Source: Paenibacillus sp. Soil766 (GTDB lineage Bacteria > Bacillota > Bacilli > Paenibacillales > NBRC-103111). Taken from it: a stretch of 64,000 bases of DNA. Where the stretch lies: contig NZ_LMSJ01000008.1 in NCBI RefSeq assembly GCF_001428105.1, positions 1 to 64,000 on the forward strand, read 5' to 3'. Of this stretch, positions 8,175 through 17,785 are shown one piece after another; within the stretch, counting starts at the first letter, position 1; the number at the start of each line of letters is the position of its first letter. The notes beneath the pieces were generated by a model. It was not told the origin of the DNA. It saw only the letters and a list, made by a program, of their open reading frames with translations, and made no database searches. The position numbers and the translations under genes were made by a program.

Positions 8175-9278
8175 TCAGATGTCTGAGGTGACCTGTGGGG
8201 CTGGGAGCTTCCGAAAGCGGATCACGATAAACATGAGTAGAGGAATGATCACCTGAAAAAGCGGGTAAAGCTTCACGCTAAACTTAAGCCCTAGCCAAAC
8301 GTGTACCGAATAGTTGGGTTCAAGGAAAGAAGTGATGAAGATCAGGCAGCCTACAATGACTAGCCATGTACCTTTCCGGAGAGATGGGAAAATGTGCCCG
8401 AGTGCATACACAGCTCCCCAGAAGAAGGTCGTCATTTTGACGAATAAACCAAGAAAGAGCAATAAGGTAACGAGAACATCCAATCGCTCAAAAATTTCAC
8501 CAACCTCGATCAATTGCACCGCTTGCAAGAATGGCAGTGTGCTGTTTGCAACAAGTGTTGTTCCAAGCACGGTTACGTTGATGATATTCATGAAGACCAA
8601 GAAAAGGGAAACCATGGTGTAAGCAATGAGACTAAGCCTCTTCACTTTATTTCGTTCAGGCAGCATATGCCATACCATGAAGAAGATGATGGTCTGCCCG
8701 AACGGGAAAGAGACCATATCAGGGAATGCGGCATGAAGGATGGGCTTGAAGCCATTTTCCAAAATGGGAAGTACATTATCGAAATGAATCAAATTGGCAA
8801 GGCTTATCAGAAAAATAAGGAGGCCATAGCTGATAGCGACGATAGGGAGCAGTGTTTCTGTCACCCGAAATAGGGTATCTACCCCCATCATGATCGCGTA
8901 CGAGGCTAGCAATAGAATGATGAACATGGTGATGTATTTAGGTGTATTGTTCAGTAAGGTTAAATTGGAGATTTCTCCGAAATCACGGACGTTTCTCATG
9001 GACTCATAAGCAAAATAGATCGCAAAGAAAACCCCGAGGACACTGCCGGCGATTTTGCCAAAACAGATCCGAAGGAGTCCGACAATGTCCTGCTCAGGAG
9101 CCCGCCGTTGAATGGATACAAACATCAGCAATAAGAAGAATCCAGCTACTGCTGCAGCCAACATGGCAAGCCAAGAATCCTGCTTCGCACTGCTCCCTAA
9201 CGCAAATAGCGGGGTGCTCCCGATTTCGAATAGGATAATCATGACGATAAGTTGATAGTTCGTAATACGTTCTTCCAA
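8175..9278 (-). CDS. GerAB-type spore germination permease
   Basis: A 367-residue integral membrane protein of the GerAB/spore germination permease family, with about ten hydrophobic segments. The family-typical N-terminus is MEERITNYQLIVMIILFEIG, followed by AKQDSWLAML. In spores it sits in the inner membrane with GerA and GerC subunits and contributes to recognising germinants (amino acids, sugars or nucleosides). Third gene of a minus-strand A-C-B operon. The intact N-terminus is a useful standard for judging the second GerAB in this window. Confidence 0.9.
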   Translation of the reverse strand: MEERITNYQLIVMIILFEIGSTPLFALGSSAKQDSWLAMLAAAVAGFFLLLMFVSIQRRAPEQDIVGLLRICFGKIAGSVLGVFFAIYFAYESMRNVRDFGEISNLTLLNNTPKYITMFIILLLASYAIMMGVDTLFRVTETLLPIVAISYGLLIFLISLANLIHFDNVLPILENGFKPILHAAFPDMVSFPFGQTIIFFMVWHMLPERNKVKRLSLIAYTMVSLFLVFMNIINVTVLGTTLVANSTLPFLQAVQLIEVGEIFERLDVLVTLLLFLGLFVKMTTFFWGAVYALGHIFPSLRKGTWLVIVGCLIFITSFLEPNYSVHVWLGLKFSVKLYPLFQVIIPLLMFIVIRFRKLPAPQVTSDI

Positions 9279-9314
9279 GACCCTCTACCTCATCCCACTG
9301 TGAGCTAGATCAGA

Positions 9315-10547
9315 TCACTCACCTGTTTCTTTGGACATTTCCTTAAAAGCTTTACCGCTCATACCGATTCTTGTGATCTTCACTCTCACGTTAGTTGCTA
9401 ATTCAAGTTTGGCGAAATGCGCTTCCCAATCGGGCTTAACCTTTTTCCAAATCTTAGGGTCGTGCTTATGTATCACATCCGCGAAATGGAAGACATCTAG
9501 ATTGTTCTGAACAGCGACTTGAAACGCATTGGTCATGAGACGTGTGATTTCGGCACTTGCGATTCGTTCCATGGTATGCAAATCCTTGGGTTGCGTGGGG
9601 TCACTCGGACAGCCATTCTCATTCAGGGTACCTGATGTCTCCACATCAACATACATAACCAAATGGCCGTCGTCAGCGAAGATAGGCTTTAATTTGCTTT
9701 TGCTCTGATCGACGCGCAGTGCTGCTTTAATATCTTTGCTGTCTTCTGTGCAACCAAAGAACAAGGTCGTCTGCTGAATGGTATCGCGAATCCAACTGAT
9801 GCCATATTCCTGTTCTGCTGTAAACCAGCCAGCTAATTTATCTTTTTTGAATACAGCCATTCTGCCAAGTTTAAGTTTATTGGTAAAGGATGTTTTCTTA
9901 AGTGTGGCAATTGTCGTATTCTCACCTTCACCAGAGATGACAATTTCGGGGACCAGTGTGAAGGGGGCGTCGCTCGTGATCCCCATCATCATTTGATAAA
10001 TGGGAACCTGCTGAAAATTAGATCCATTCATAGCCTCGTTGTGAATCATATTTTTAATTGCGGCGCCTGGCAATTTTTCCAAAGGGACAATTTGTTCCAA
10101 AATGGTTCTTCCTTCACCGCTGGTGACCAGTAATACCACTGTCTCACGCGAATCTGAATTGCGTAGATACACGTCCAAGAGTTGGGAGATCCCTTCTTTG
10201 GCTGCTTTTTCCCCGATAACAATCACGCGATTATGAGCAAAAAAAAGAGACCTTGGCATTTCTAAGCTTGATTGCTGAACCGCCCCACGAATGGAACCAC
10301 CACTCGTCGAGAACACCATAACAGGTGCCTGCTGGCCAGGGCTGCCCCCCGTATTGGGATTGGCGATGGATTGTGGGATAACAACCTGATACGAAATGGT
10401 CCAAACTTTTCCGTCCCAATCAACGGCGGTTGCTGAGGTAATGGCAAGCTGGTTCAATTCTTTACGATCCCAACAACCTGTTAACAGGAAACAGCACAAG
10501 CTGAGCGTTAGTAGCTGCAGCCATCCTCGCCTTACGTTCATTGTCAT
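9315..10547 (-). CDS. Ger(x)C family spore germination lipoprotein
   Basis: A GerAC-type lipoprotein of about 410 residues. A signal peptide ends in the lipobox LLTGC, followed by the typical CWDRKELNQLAI start of the mature protein. The ATG at 10547 is chosen because AGGAGGT lies seven bases upstream; the longer frame to 10565 would begin upstream of that site. It is anchored to the outer face of the spore inner membrane and completes the receptor with the GerA and GerB subunits on either side. The next gene starts 36 bases downstream. Confidence 0.9.
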   Translation of the reverse strand: MTMNVRRGWLQLLTLSLCCFLLTGCWDRKELNQLAITSATAVDWDGKVWTISYQVVIPQSIANPNTGGSPGQQAPVMVFSTSGGSIRGAVQQSSLEMPRSLFFAHNRVIVIGEKAAKEGISQLLDVYLRNSDSRETVVLLVTSGEGRTILEQIVPLEKLPGAAIKNMIHNEAMNGSNFQQVPIYQMMMGITSDAPFTLVPEIVISGEGENTTIATLKKTSFTNKLKLGRMAVFKKDKLAGWFTAEQEYGISWIRDTIQQTTLFFGCTEDSKDIKAALRVDQSKSKLKPIFADDGHLVMYVDVETSGTLNENGCPSDPTQPKDLHTMERIASAEITRLMTNAFQVAVQNNLDVFHFADVIHKHDPKIWKKVKPDWEAHFAKLELATNVRVKITRIGMSGKAFKEMSKETGE

Positions 10548-10571
10548 GTCGAATACCTCCTGCAAGAAGTC

Positions 10572-12101
10572 TCACGAACGATCTTTTCTAGGCGGAGATG
10601 GCTTGTCATAAGGTGCTTGTCTGATTAGGTTCCTTCGACTAAAAGGTCTCAAACTACCTAACCAATGGGGCACACGAATGAGCGCATCTTTCAGATTACT
10701 AACAACTAACGGGGCGACAGGTGTGAGATAAGGGATGCCGAAGGAACGTAGTGATGCCAAATGAATCAAGATGGCCATACAGCCCGTTAGAATACCGAAC
10801 AAGCCGAAGGTACCTGCAAGGAGCATTAAGCCGAAGCGGATTAATCGGGCGGCAACGGCCATATTTAGAGCGGGTGTCACAAAATTTGAAATGGCTGTGA
10901 AGGAAACGATAATAACCATGGCTGCCGATACCAAACCAGCCTGAACAGAGGCTTGCCCTAACACAAGTGCCCCCACGATGGAGATGGCCGAACCGATAAC
11001 ACGAGGCATACGGACACCTGCTTCACGAAGCACCTCGAAAGTAATTTCCATAAGAAAGGCTTCGATGATCGCAGGGAAAGGCACACCTTCACGCTGTGCG
11101 GCTAATGAAATGAGTAAGGTTGTCGGCAGCATTTCCTGATGAAACGTTGTGATGGCAATATAGAGGGAAGGCAGCAGCATGGAGACGAAGAAGGACATAT
11201 ACCGAATGCCTCGGATGAATGTCGCGATATCAAAGCGTTGATAGTAATCTTCACTCGATTGCAAAAAACTGAAAAACGTAACAGGCGCCTGCAGGACAAA
11301 GGGGGTGCCGTCAACGATAATCGCAATCTGGCCTTCGAGAATACCTGCGGCTACGGCATCAGGGCGTTCTGAATTCATGATGGTAGGAAAGGGAGAATAG
11401 GTCACGTCCTCTAAGTATTCTTCCAGATAGCCGCTTTCCAAAATACTATCGGTATCGATTCGTTCCAATCGCTTCGTTGCTTCCTCAATCACTCTTTCCT
11501 CAGCGACACCCTCCAGATAAGTGATCACGACTTCCGTTTGTGTATAACGGCCAATCTTTAAGGAAATAAACTGAAGCTGAGGCGATTTTATTTTTCTCCG
11601 GATCAAAGAAATATTGGTTCGCAAATCCTCTGTGAAGCTTTCTTTGGGACCACGGACGACGGTTTGCGTCTGCGGTTCATCTATGGCCCTTTTATCCCAA
11701 CCCGCAGTACCTGCGATGATAACTTCGTCATAGCCATCCGCAATAAGGATGGTATTTCCCCCTAGAAGGGCAGCGAGAACAGCGGTTCCTTCCGTACTCA
11801 AGTTTAGTTCGCTGAGCGTGATCGCCTGGCATAATAAATCGTGGAAGCAAATATCCTGCTGCCAATAGGAGGCATTCTCATGAGCGGTAAGGAGAGGCTT
11901 TGTGATGTGTTCATTCAAAATTTCCGTTTGGACAAGTCCATCGATGTAAAATAAAGCCACACTATTCGTTTCCGGATATACGCCAATTTCTAATTGCCGA
12001 TAGCACACATCTGAACTTTTGCCTAATTGATCTTGAAGCCATTTGACATTGTCTTGCAGGGATGTGGTCAGGGGGAAAGGGGCTTGCAGAGACGTATTCA
12101 T
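10572..12101 (-). CDS. GerA family spore germination protein
   Basis: A 509-residue GerAA-type subunit. There is a soluble N-terminal domain to about residue 285 (FYIDGLVQTEIL, MNSERPDAVAAGILEGQIAI), then five or so membrane segments with the family motifs FPAIIEAFLMEITFEVLREAG and SAISIVGALVLGQA. The C-terminal tail after IRVPHW is about 29 residues and basic. First gene of the operon; GAGGGGG precedes the ATG. Expression in the forespore is expected from the family, but no clear SigG promoter was found in the gap up to 12250. Confidence 0.92.
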   Translation of the reverse strand: MNTSLQAPFPLTTSLQDNVKWLQDQLGKSSDVCYRQLEIGVYPETNSVALFYIDGLVQTEILNEHITKPLLTAHENASYWQQDICFHDLLCQAITLSELNLSTEGTAVLAALLGGNTILIADGYDEVIIAGTAGWDKRAIDEPQTQTVVRGPKESFTEDLRTNISLIRRKIKSPQLQFISLKIGRYTQTEVVITYLEGVAEERVIEEATKRLERIDTDSILESGYLEEYLEDVTYSPFPTIMNSERPDAVAAGILEGQIAIIVDGTPFVLQAPVTFFSFLQSSEDYYQRFDIATFIRGIRYMSFFVSMLLPSLYIAITTFHQEMLPTTLLISLAAQREGVPFPAIIEAFLMEITFEVLREAGVRMPRVIGSAISIVGALVLGQASVQAGLVSAAMVIIVSFTAISNFVTPALNMAVAARLIRFGLMLLAGTFGLFGILTGCMAILIHLASLRSFGIPYLTPVAPLVVSNLKDALIRVPHWLGSLRPFSRRNLIRQAPYDKPSPPRKDRS

Positions 12102-12249
12102 TGTAGGCCCCCTCAGATCATTCCATAGAATTGGTATTATCTTCTCTCACTTTCCATCGTTTTATTCGATCTACCTATTGACTATTGGCTTTCAGATGCA
12201 TATAATAATCTTTAATCATATTTGATATGGTGAAGCATACGAATGAATC

Positions 12250-12566
12250 GCTATGAAGAGGAAGAAGTAATAAGGGCACTTATGCGCAGAGAGCGTTGGA
12301 CTTGCTGAAACCATCGCCTTAATCCCTTAGATACGAAGTCACCTCGGAGCTGTTTTCCTGAAACTTGTGGATGACCCGCACGTAGTAGGGAGAACCGGAA
12401 GAGCACACGTTATCGTGCTGAGGGTAATGTTCGTTCTTGAACATTCCTGCTAAGGTTATGTGCTGTGAGGCATATAGCAAATTTGGGTGGTACCACGGAA
12501 GCTTAAACCCCTTTCGTCCCGTTGAACACGTTTTGTGCGTGTCCGGGATGATAGGGGTTTTTCTTA
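12250..12566 (+). promoter_or_regulatory. T-box riboswitch upstream of ilvB
   Basis: A full T-box leader. The GAGA region GCAGAGAGCG is near 12285, a stem I element CTCGGAGCTG near 12344, and the T-box GGGTGGTACCACGG at 12485-12498, then a terminator with arms AAACCCC (12505-12511) and GGGGTTT (12554-12560) plus a T-run. Uncharged tRNA binding would stabilise the antiterminator and turn on ilvBNC-leuA. A CTT (Leu) triplet after CTGAAA at 12364-12366 is a possible specifier, consistent with leucine control of ilv-leu in Bacillus, but that assignment is tentative. Confidence 0.92.
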
Positions 12567-12621
12567 TTTTCATGGCATGGTAGACGATGACACGAATTGA
12601 CTTTTCGAGAGGAGGATCACA

Positions 12622-14367
12622 ATGAATGTTCAAACTGAACCAAAACGCTCTAAAGAAGAACTAATTGAGAAGCTGACGCAACCAGACCTGATTACAGGCT
12701 CCGAGATTTTGCTAAGAAGCTTATTGCTGGAGGGTGTGGACTGCGTCTTTGGATATCCAGGCGGCGCTGTATTATACATCTATGATGCGATGCATGGTTT
12801 TGATGATTTCAATCACTTGTTGACTAGACATGAGCAAGGCGCGATTCACGCAGCTGACGGCTACGCTCGTTCAACTGGCAAAGTTGGCGTATGTATCGCA
12901 ACTTCCGGACCGGGGGCTACGAATCTAGTCACAGGTATTGCTACAGCATATATGGATTCTGTTCCTCTAGTGGTTATTACAGGTAACGTTGCAACGAACT
13001 TCATCGGTACGGATGCTTTCCAAGAGGCTGATATTACAGGTATTACAATGCCGATTACGAAGCACAGCTATTTGGTAAGAGACGTTAATGACCTGCCGCG
13101 TATCATTCACGAAGCATTCCATATTGCGAACTCAGGACGTAAGGGCCCGGTTCTCATTGACATACCAAAGGATGTCTCCGCTCATAAAACGATATTTAAA
13201 CCCGCAAAGGATGTAAGCATTCGTGGTTACAACCCTACGGTACAACCGAATAAGCTGCAAGTTGATAAGCTGATCAAAGCCATCGAAGAGGCTGAGCGTC
13301 CAGTAATCATTGCAGGAGGCGGCGTTGTTTATGCGGATGCTTCCAATGAATTGATCGAATTTGTTAATAAAACACAGATCCCTGTAGCCACGACTTTGCT
13401 TGGCTTAAGCGGCTTCCCAAGTGCACACGAGCTATGGCTCGGTATGCCAGGGATGCACGGAACGTTTACAGCGAATACAGCGATTCAGAATGCAGATCTA
13501 TTGATTTCTATCGGTTCCCGTTTTGATGATCGGGTGACGATGAATTTGAATGGTTTTGCTCCAAAGGTAAAAGTAATCGCTCATATCGACGTAGATCCAG
13601 CTGAAATCGGCAAGAACGTGAAGACGGATATCCCATGTGTTGGTGATGTGAAGGCCGTTCTGGAGTATGCGAATACGAAAGCGAAGCCTGCGAATAACGC
13701 AGCATGGATCGCTGAGCTGCAAGAAAGCAAAGAGAAGTTCCCACTCAAATACGGTGAAACAGAGACTGAGCTTAAGCCGCAATATGTTGTTGAAATGATT
13801 AGCGAAACAACCAAAGGTGAAGCAATCATTACGACAGACGTTGGTCAGCATCAAATGTGGGCCGCGCAGTTCTATAAATTCAAAAACCCACGCTCCCTAG
13901 TAACATCAGGTGGACTAGGAACGATGGGCTTCGGATTCCCATCCGCGATCGGCGCTCAAATGGGGAACCCAGATAAACTGGTTGTTTCCATCAATGGAGA
14001 CGGCGGCGTTCAGATGTGTGCGCAAGAGCTTGCAATCTGTGCGATCAACAACATTCCGGTTAAAGTTGTTATTATCAACAACCAAGTACTTGGGATGGTT
14101 CGCCAGTGGCAAGAAATTATTTATGAGAATCGCTATAGTCACATTGACTTGGCAGGAAGCCCTGACTTCGTGAAGCTTGCAGAAGCTTACGGCGTAAAAG
14201 GCTTGCGCGCAACGACGAAGGAAGAAGCAAGAAGAGTATGGCAGGAAGCCCTCGATACACCGGGGCCTGTCGTTATTGATTTCGTCGTACCGAAGGGCGA
14301 GAACGTATTCCCAATGGTTAAAGCCGGCGATACAATTAGTGACATGTTAATGGGGGATTCGGAATGA
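12622..14367 (+). CDS. ilvB: Acetolactate synthase, large (catalytic) subunit
   Basis: Condenses two pyruvates, or pyruvate with 2-ketobutyrate, in the first shared step of valine, leucine and isoleucine synthesis. At 581 residues it is standard length. It shows the FGYPGGAVLYIYD start, the ThDP-activating glutamate in LLTRHEQGA, the FQEADITGIT region, and the Mg-ThDP motif GDGGVQM with a downstream NNQVLGM. AGGAGG precedes the ATG. Controlled by the T-box leader. The last four bases overlap ilvN (ATGA), so the two subunits are translationally coupled. Confidence 0.97.
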   Translation: MNVQTEPKRSKEELIEKLTQPDLITGSEILLRSLLLEGVDCVFGYPGGAVLYIYDAMHGFDDFNHLLTRHEQGAIHAADGYARSTGKVGVCIATSGPGATNLVTGIATAYMDSVPLVVITGNVATNFIGTDAFQEADITGITMPITKHSYLVRDVNDLPRIIHEAFHIANSGRKGPVLIDIPKDVSAHKTIFKPAKDVSIRGYNPTVQPNKLQVDKLIKAIEEAERPVIIAGGGVVYADASNELIEFVNKTQIPVATTLLGLSGFPSAHELWLGMPGMHGTFTANTAIQNADLLISIGSRFDDRVTMNLNGFAPKVKVIAHIDVDPAEIGKNVKTDIPCVGDVKAVLEYANTKAKPANNAAWIAELQESKEKFPLKYGETETELKPQYVVEMISETTKGEAIITTDVGQHQMWAAQFYKFKNPRSLVTSGGLGTMGFGFPSAIGAQMGNPDKLVVSINGDGGVQMCAQELAICAINNIPVKVVIINNQVLGMVRQWQEIIYENRYSHIDLAGSPDFVKLAEAYGVKGLRATTKEEARRVWQEALDTPGPVVIDFVVPKGENVFPMVKAGDTISDMLMGDSE

Positions 14368-14852
14368 CAACTAAACATACAGTTTCCGTACTCGTAAACA
14401 ATCAGCCTGGTGTCCTGCAACGTGTATCTGGTTTGTTCGGACGCCGCGGCTTTAACATTGAAAGCATCACCGTAGGAGAGTCCGAGGAAAACGGACTTTC
14501 CCGGATGGTTATCGTAACCACGGGTGATGATAACACATTGGAGCAAATCTCCAAGCAATTGTACAAGTTGATCGACGTTATCAAGGTTGTGGACTTGAGC
14601 TCCAACCCTATGGTAGCTAGAGAACTCGCACTTATTAAAGTAAATGCTGAACCGATTATGCGTCCTGAAATTCTAGGGATTGTTGAAACGTTCCGCGCAG
14701 CAGTTGTCGATATCGGTCCAGCTTCATTGATCGTGCAAGTTGTCGGAGATTCAGATAAAATAGATGCTATGGTCGAATTGCTTCGTCCTTATGGCATTCG
14801 TGAGCTTTCCCGTACGGGCGTTACTGCGATGATTCGCGGTTCGGTTAAATAA
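14364..14852 (+). CDS. ilvN: Acetolactate synthase, small regulatory subunit
   Basis: A 162-residue ACT-domain protein (HTVSVLVNNQPGVLQRVSGL) that activates the catalytic subunit and carries the valine feedback site. The C-terminal half has the usual ALIKVNAEPIMRPEI and GIRELSRTGVTAM motifs. Called ilvH in Bacillus. It overlaps the end of ilvB by four bases and is followed by a very stable hairpin before ilvC. Confidence 0.95.
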   Translation: MTTKHTVSVLVNNQPGVLQRVSGLFGRRGFNIESITVGESEENGLSRMVIVTTGDDNTLEQISKQLYKLIDVIKVVDLSSNPMVARELALIKVNAEPIMRPEILGIVETFRAAVVDIGPASLIVQVVGDSDKIDAMVELLRPYGIRELSRTGVTAMIRGSVK

Positions 14853-14887
14853 AGAAAGAAACACCTAGTTTCAATGAGAAGTAAGCT

Positions 14888-14949
14888 CTCTTTGAGTGGG
14901 TGTTTCAGCGAAGTACCACGGTAAATCGTTGAAACACCCACTCAAGGGG
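14888..14949 (+). promoter_or_regulatory. Long hairpin between ilvN and ilvC
   Basis: TTGAGTGGGTGTTTCA (14892-14907) is perfectly complementary to TGAAACACCCACTCAA (14930-14945). The stem extends with a few wobble pairs to about 24 pairs around a 14-base loop. No T-run follows, so it is not a simple terminator. A role in mRNA processing or in protecting the ilvC segment is likely. Confidence 0.8.
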
Positions 14950-14952
14950 TAG

Positions 14953-15984
<1,032 letters not shown>

Positions 15985-16020
15985 TCACTCGGCATTATTG
16001 AATTTTATAGCTGTACATTC

Positions 16021-16062
16021 CACAGGGAGTGATTGAGGAGAATTTCCCAATTGCTCCCTGTG
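16021..16062 (+). promoter_or_regulatory. Hairpin between ilvC and leuA
   Basis: CACAGGGAG (16021-16029) pairs perfectly with CTCCCTGTG (16054-16062), and the stem continues inward to about 15 pairs with two wobbles. No T-run follows. It lies 37 bases after the ilvC stop and may protect the 3' end of a processed ilvC message. Confidence 0.75.
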
Positions 16063-16096
16063 AATACTATACAGACTTAGAAAAAATAGCAGAGCA

Positions 16097-16139
16097 AATG
16101 CTTACGAAGCAAGTTTTCTATCGGAAACTTTTAGGAGGT
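16097..16139 (+). promoter_or_regulatory. KQVFYR leader element before leuA
   Basis: An ATG at 16098 opens the frame [15 protein letters not shown] and reads in frame into leuA. The 15 bases GAAGCAAGTTTTCTA (16106-16120) recur exactly at 53064-53078 before the YesM kinase, each time just ahead of TTAGGAGGT. AAGTTT and AAACTT can pair into a small hairpin directly before the ribosome site. Function unknown. Confidence 0.55.
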
Positions 16140-16142
16140 GAC

Positions 16143-17693
16143 ATGGTGCGTAAAATTTACATTTTTGATACAACCCTTCGTGATGGTGAGCAATCACCGG
16201 GTGTGAACCTGAACACACAAGAGAAGGTTGAGATTGCCTTGCAGCTAGAGAAGCTTGGTGTTGATCGTATGGAGGCTGGTTTTCCTGCGGCATCCCCAGG
16301 GGACTTGGCTGGTGTGAATGCGGTCGCTAGAGCGATTAAGAACGCTTCAGTTATCGGCTTGTCTCGTTCTCGCGAGCAGGATATCGAAGCTGTGCGTGAA
16401 GCCCTTCAAGGTGCACAGGATCCATGCATCCATCTCTTCCTTGCGACTTCACCGATTCACCGTCAGCATAAACTGCGGATGGAGAAGCACCAGGTGTTGG
16501 AAACGGCTGAAGCGGCGATTAAATATGCGAAAAAGTATTTCAGCAAAATCGAGTTCTCACTCGAGGATGCTGGACGTACGGAGCTGGACTTTATCGCTGA
16601 AGTAACAAGCATGGCGATTCGTGCTGGCGCTTCTGTCGTGAATATTCCGGATACCGTTGGTTATATGACACCATATGATTACGGTAATATTTTCAAAATG
16701 CTGAAGGAAACGGTCCCAGGCATTGAGAAGATTCAATTAAGCGCGCACTGCCATGACGACTTAGGCATGGCAACTGCGAACGCGCTCGCTGCGGTTCTGA
16801 ACGGTGCCGATCAAATTGAAGGTACCATTAACGGGATTGGCGAGCGAGCAGGGAACACCTCGATCGAAGAAGTGGTCATGGCGCTGGAAACACGCCAAGA
16901 CTTCTACCAAGCGAAGACTTCGCTTGTGTTGAATGAGATCTACCGCACCAGTCGTCTCGTCAGCAAGTTGACAGGCATGGTGGTTCCAGGCAACAAGGCG
17001 ATTGTTGGCGCTAACGCCTTCGCGCATGAGTCCGGCATCCATCAGGATGGTATGCTCAAAGAGAAAACCACCTACGAGATTATGTCTCCGGAAACGATCG
17101 GCGTGAAGGAAAGTAAGCTCGTAATGGGCAAACACTCCGGACGTCACGCGTTCCGTGAGAAGCTTATTGATCTCGGCTACGAGCTCGGCGACGAGCAAGT
17201 CAATGTAGCTTTTGCCAAGTTTAAAGATTTAGCTGATCGCAAGAAGCAGGTAGAGGACGAGGATATTCGTGCCCTGATCGAAGAAAAATTGATCGAGACA
17301 CCGGAAATTTTCGCACTTGGCACGCTTCAAGTTGCCTACGGTAACCAAATGACGCCAACTGCTACGGTTCATGTTCGCTTCCAGGATGGCAGCGAAGTGG
17401 CTGAAAGCGCGGTAGGCAACGGTTCAGTTGACGCGATTTACAACGCGATTGATAAAGCAACGAAGGAAAACGTAGAGCTTGATGACTATTCCATCAAATC
17501 CGTTTCCCACGGGAAAGATGCGCTTGGTGAAGTTCACGTCGTTCTGAAACAAGACACGATTTCCGTTCAAGGGCGCGGTATTTCGACGGATATTCTGGAA
17601 GCAAGTGCGAAGGCTTACCTAGACGCGGTGAACAGACTGATCGATAAGCGCAAAAACCCAACAAGTAACAGAAGCAACGTTACGTTAATATAA
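16143..17693 (+). CDS. leuA: 2-isopropylmalate synthase
   Basis: Condenses acetyl-CoA with 2-ketoisovalerate, the first committed step to leucine. The sequence from the chosen start, [20 protein letters not shown], is the canonical N-terminus, with the metal site in [12 protein letters not shown] near residue 203 and [21 protein letters not shown] later. The C-terminal third is the leucine-binding LeuA dimer regulatory domain. The ATG at 16143 follows AGGAGGTG. The frame stays open upstream to 16029; a longer product from the ATG at 16098 cannot be excluded. Last biosynthetic gene before the aminotransferase; leuB lies 11 kb away. Confidence 0.95.
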   Translation: MVRKIYIFDTTLRDGEQSPGVNLNTQEKVEIALQLEKLGVDRMEAGFPAASPGDLAGVNAVARAIKNASVIGLSRSREQDIEAVREALQGAQDPCIHLFLATSPIHRQHKLRMEKHQVLETAEAAIKYAKKYFSKIEFSLEDAGRTELDFIAEVTSMAIRAGASVVNIPDTVGYMTPYDYGNIFKMLKETVPGIEKIQLSAHCHDDLGMATANALAAVLNGADQIEGTINGIGERAGNTSIEEVVMALETRQDFYQAKTSLVLNEIYRTSRLVSKLTGMVVPGNKAIVGANAFAHESGIHQDGMLKEKTTYEIMSPETIGVKESKLVMGKHSGRHAFREKLIDLGYELGDEQVNVAFAKFKDLADRKKQVEDEDIRALIEEKLIETPEIFALGTLQVAYGNQMTPTATVHVRFQDGSEVAESAVGNGSVDAIYNAIDKATKENVELDDYSIKSVSHGKDALGEVHVVLKQDTISVQGRGISTDILEASAKAYLDAVNRLIDKRKNPTSNRSNVTLI

Positions 17694-17720
17694 TCTCTTA
17701 GCTATCATGGCAACCCGGAT

Positions 17721-17760
17721 AAGCACCTCACCTCCACGATTCGAGGAGGGGTGCTTTCTA
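17721..17760 (+). terminator. Probable terminator after leuA
   Basis: AAGCACC (17721-17727) pairs with GGTGCTT (17750-17756). An inner CCTCC/GGAGG pair is offset by a three-base bulge, and a short TTTCT follows. Moderate strength. Confidence 0.6.
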
Positions 17761-17785
17761 CAAATGCGAAAGGATGCGTCCCTGT

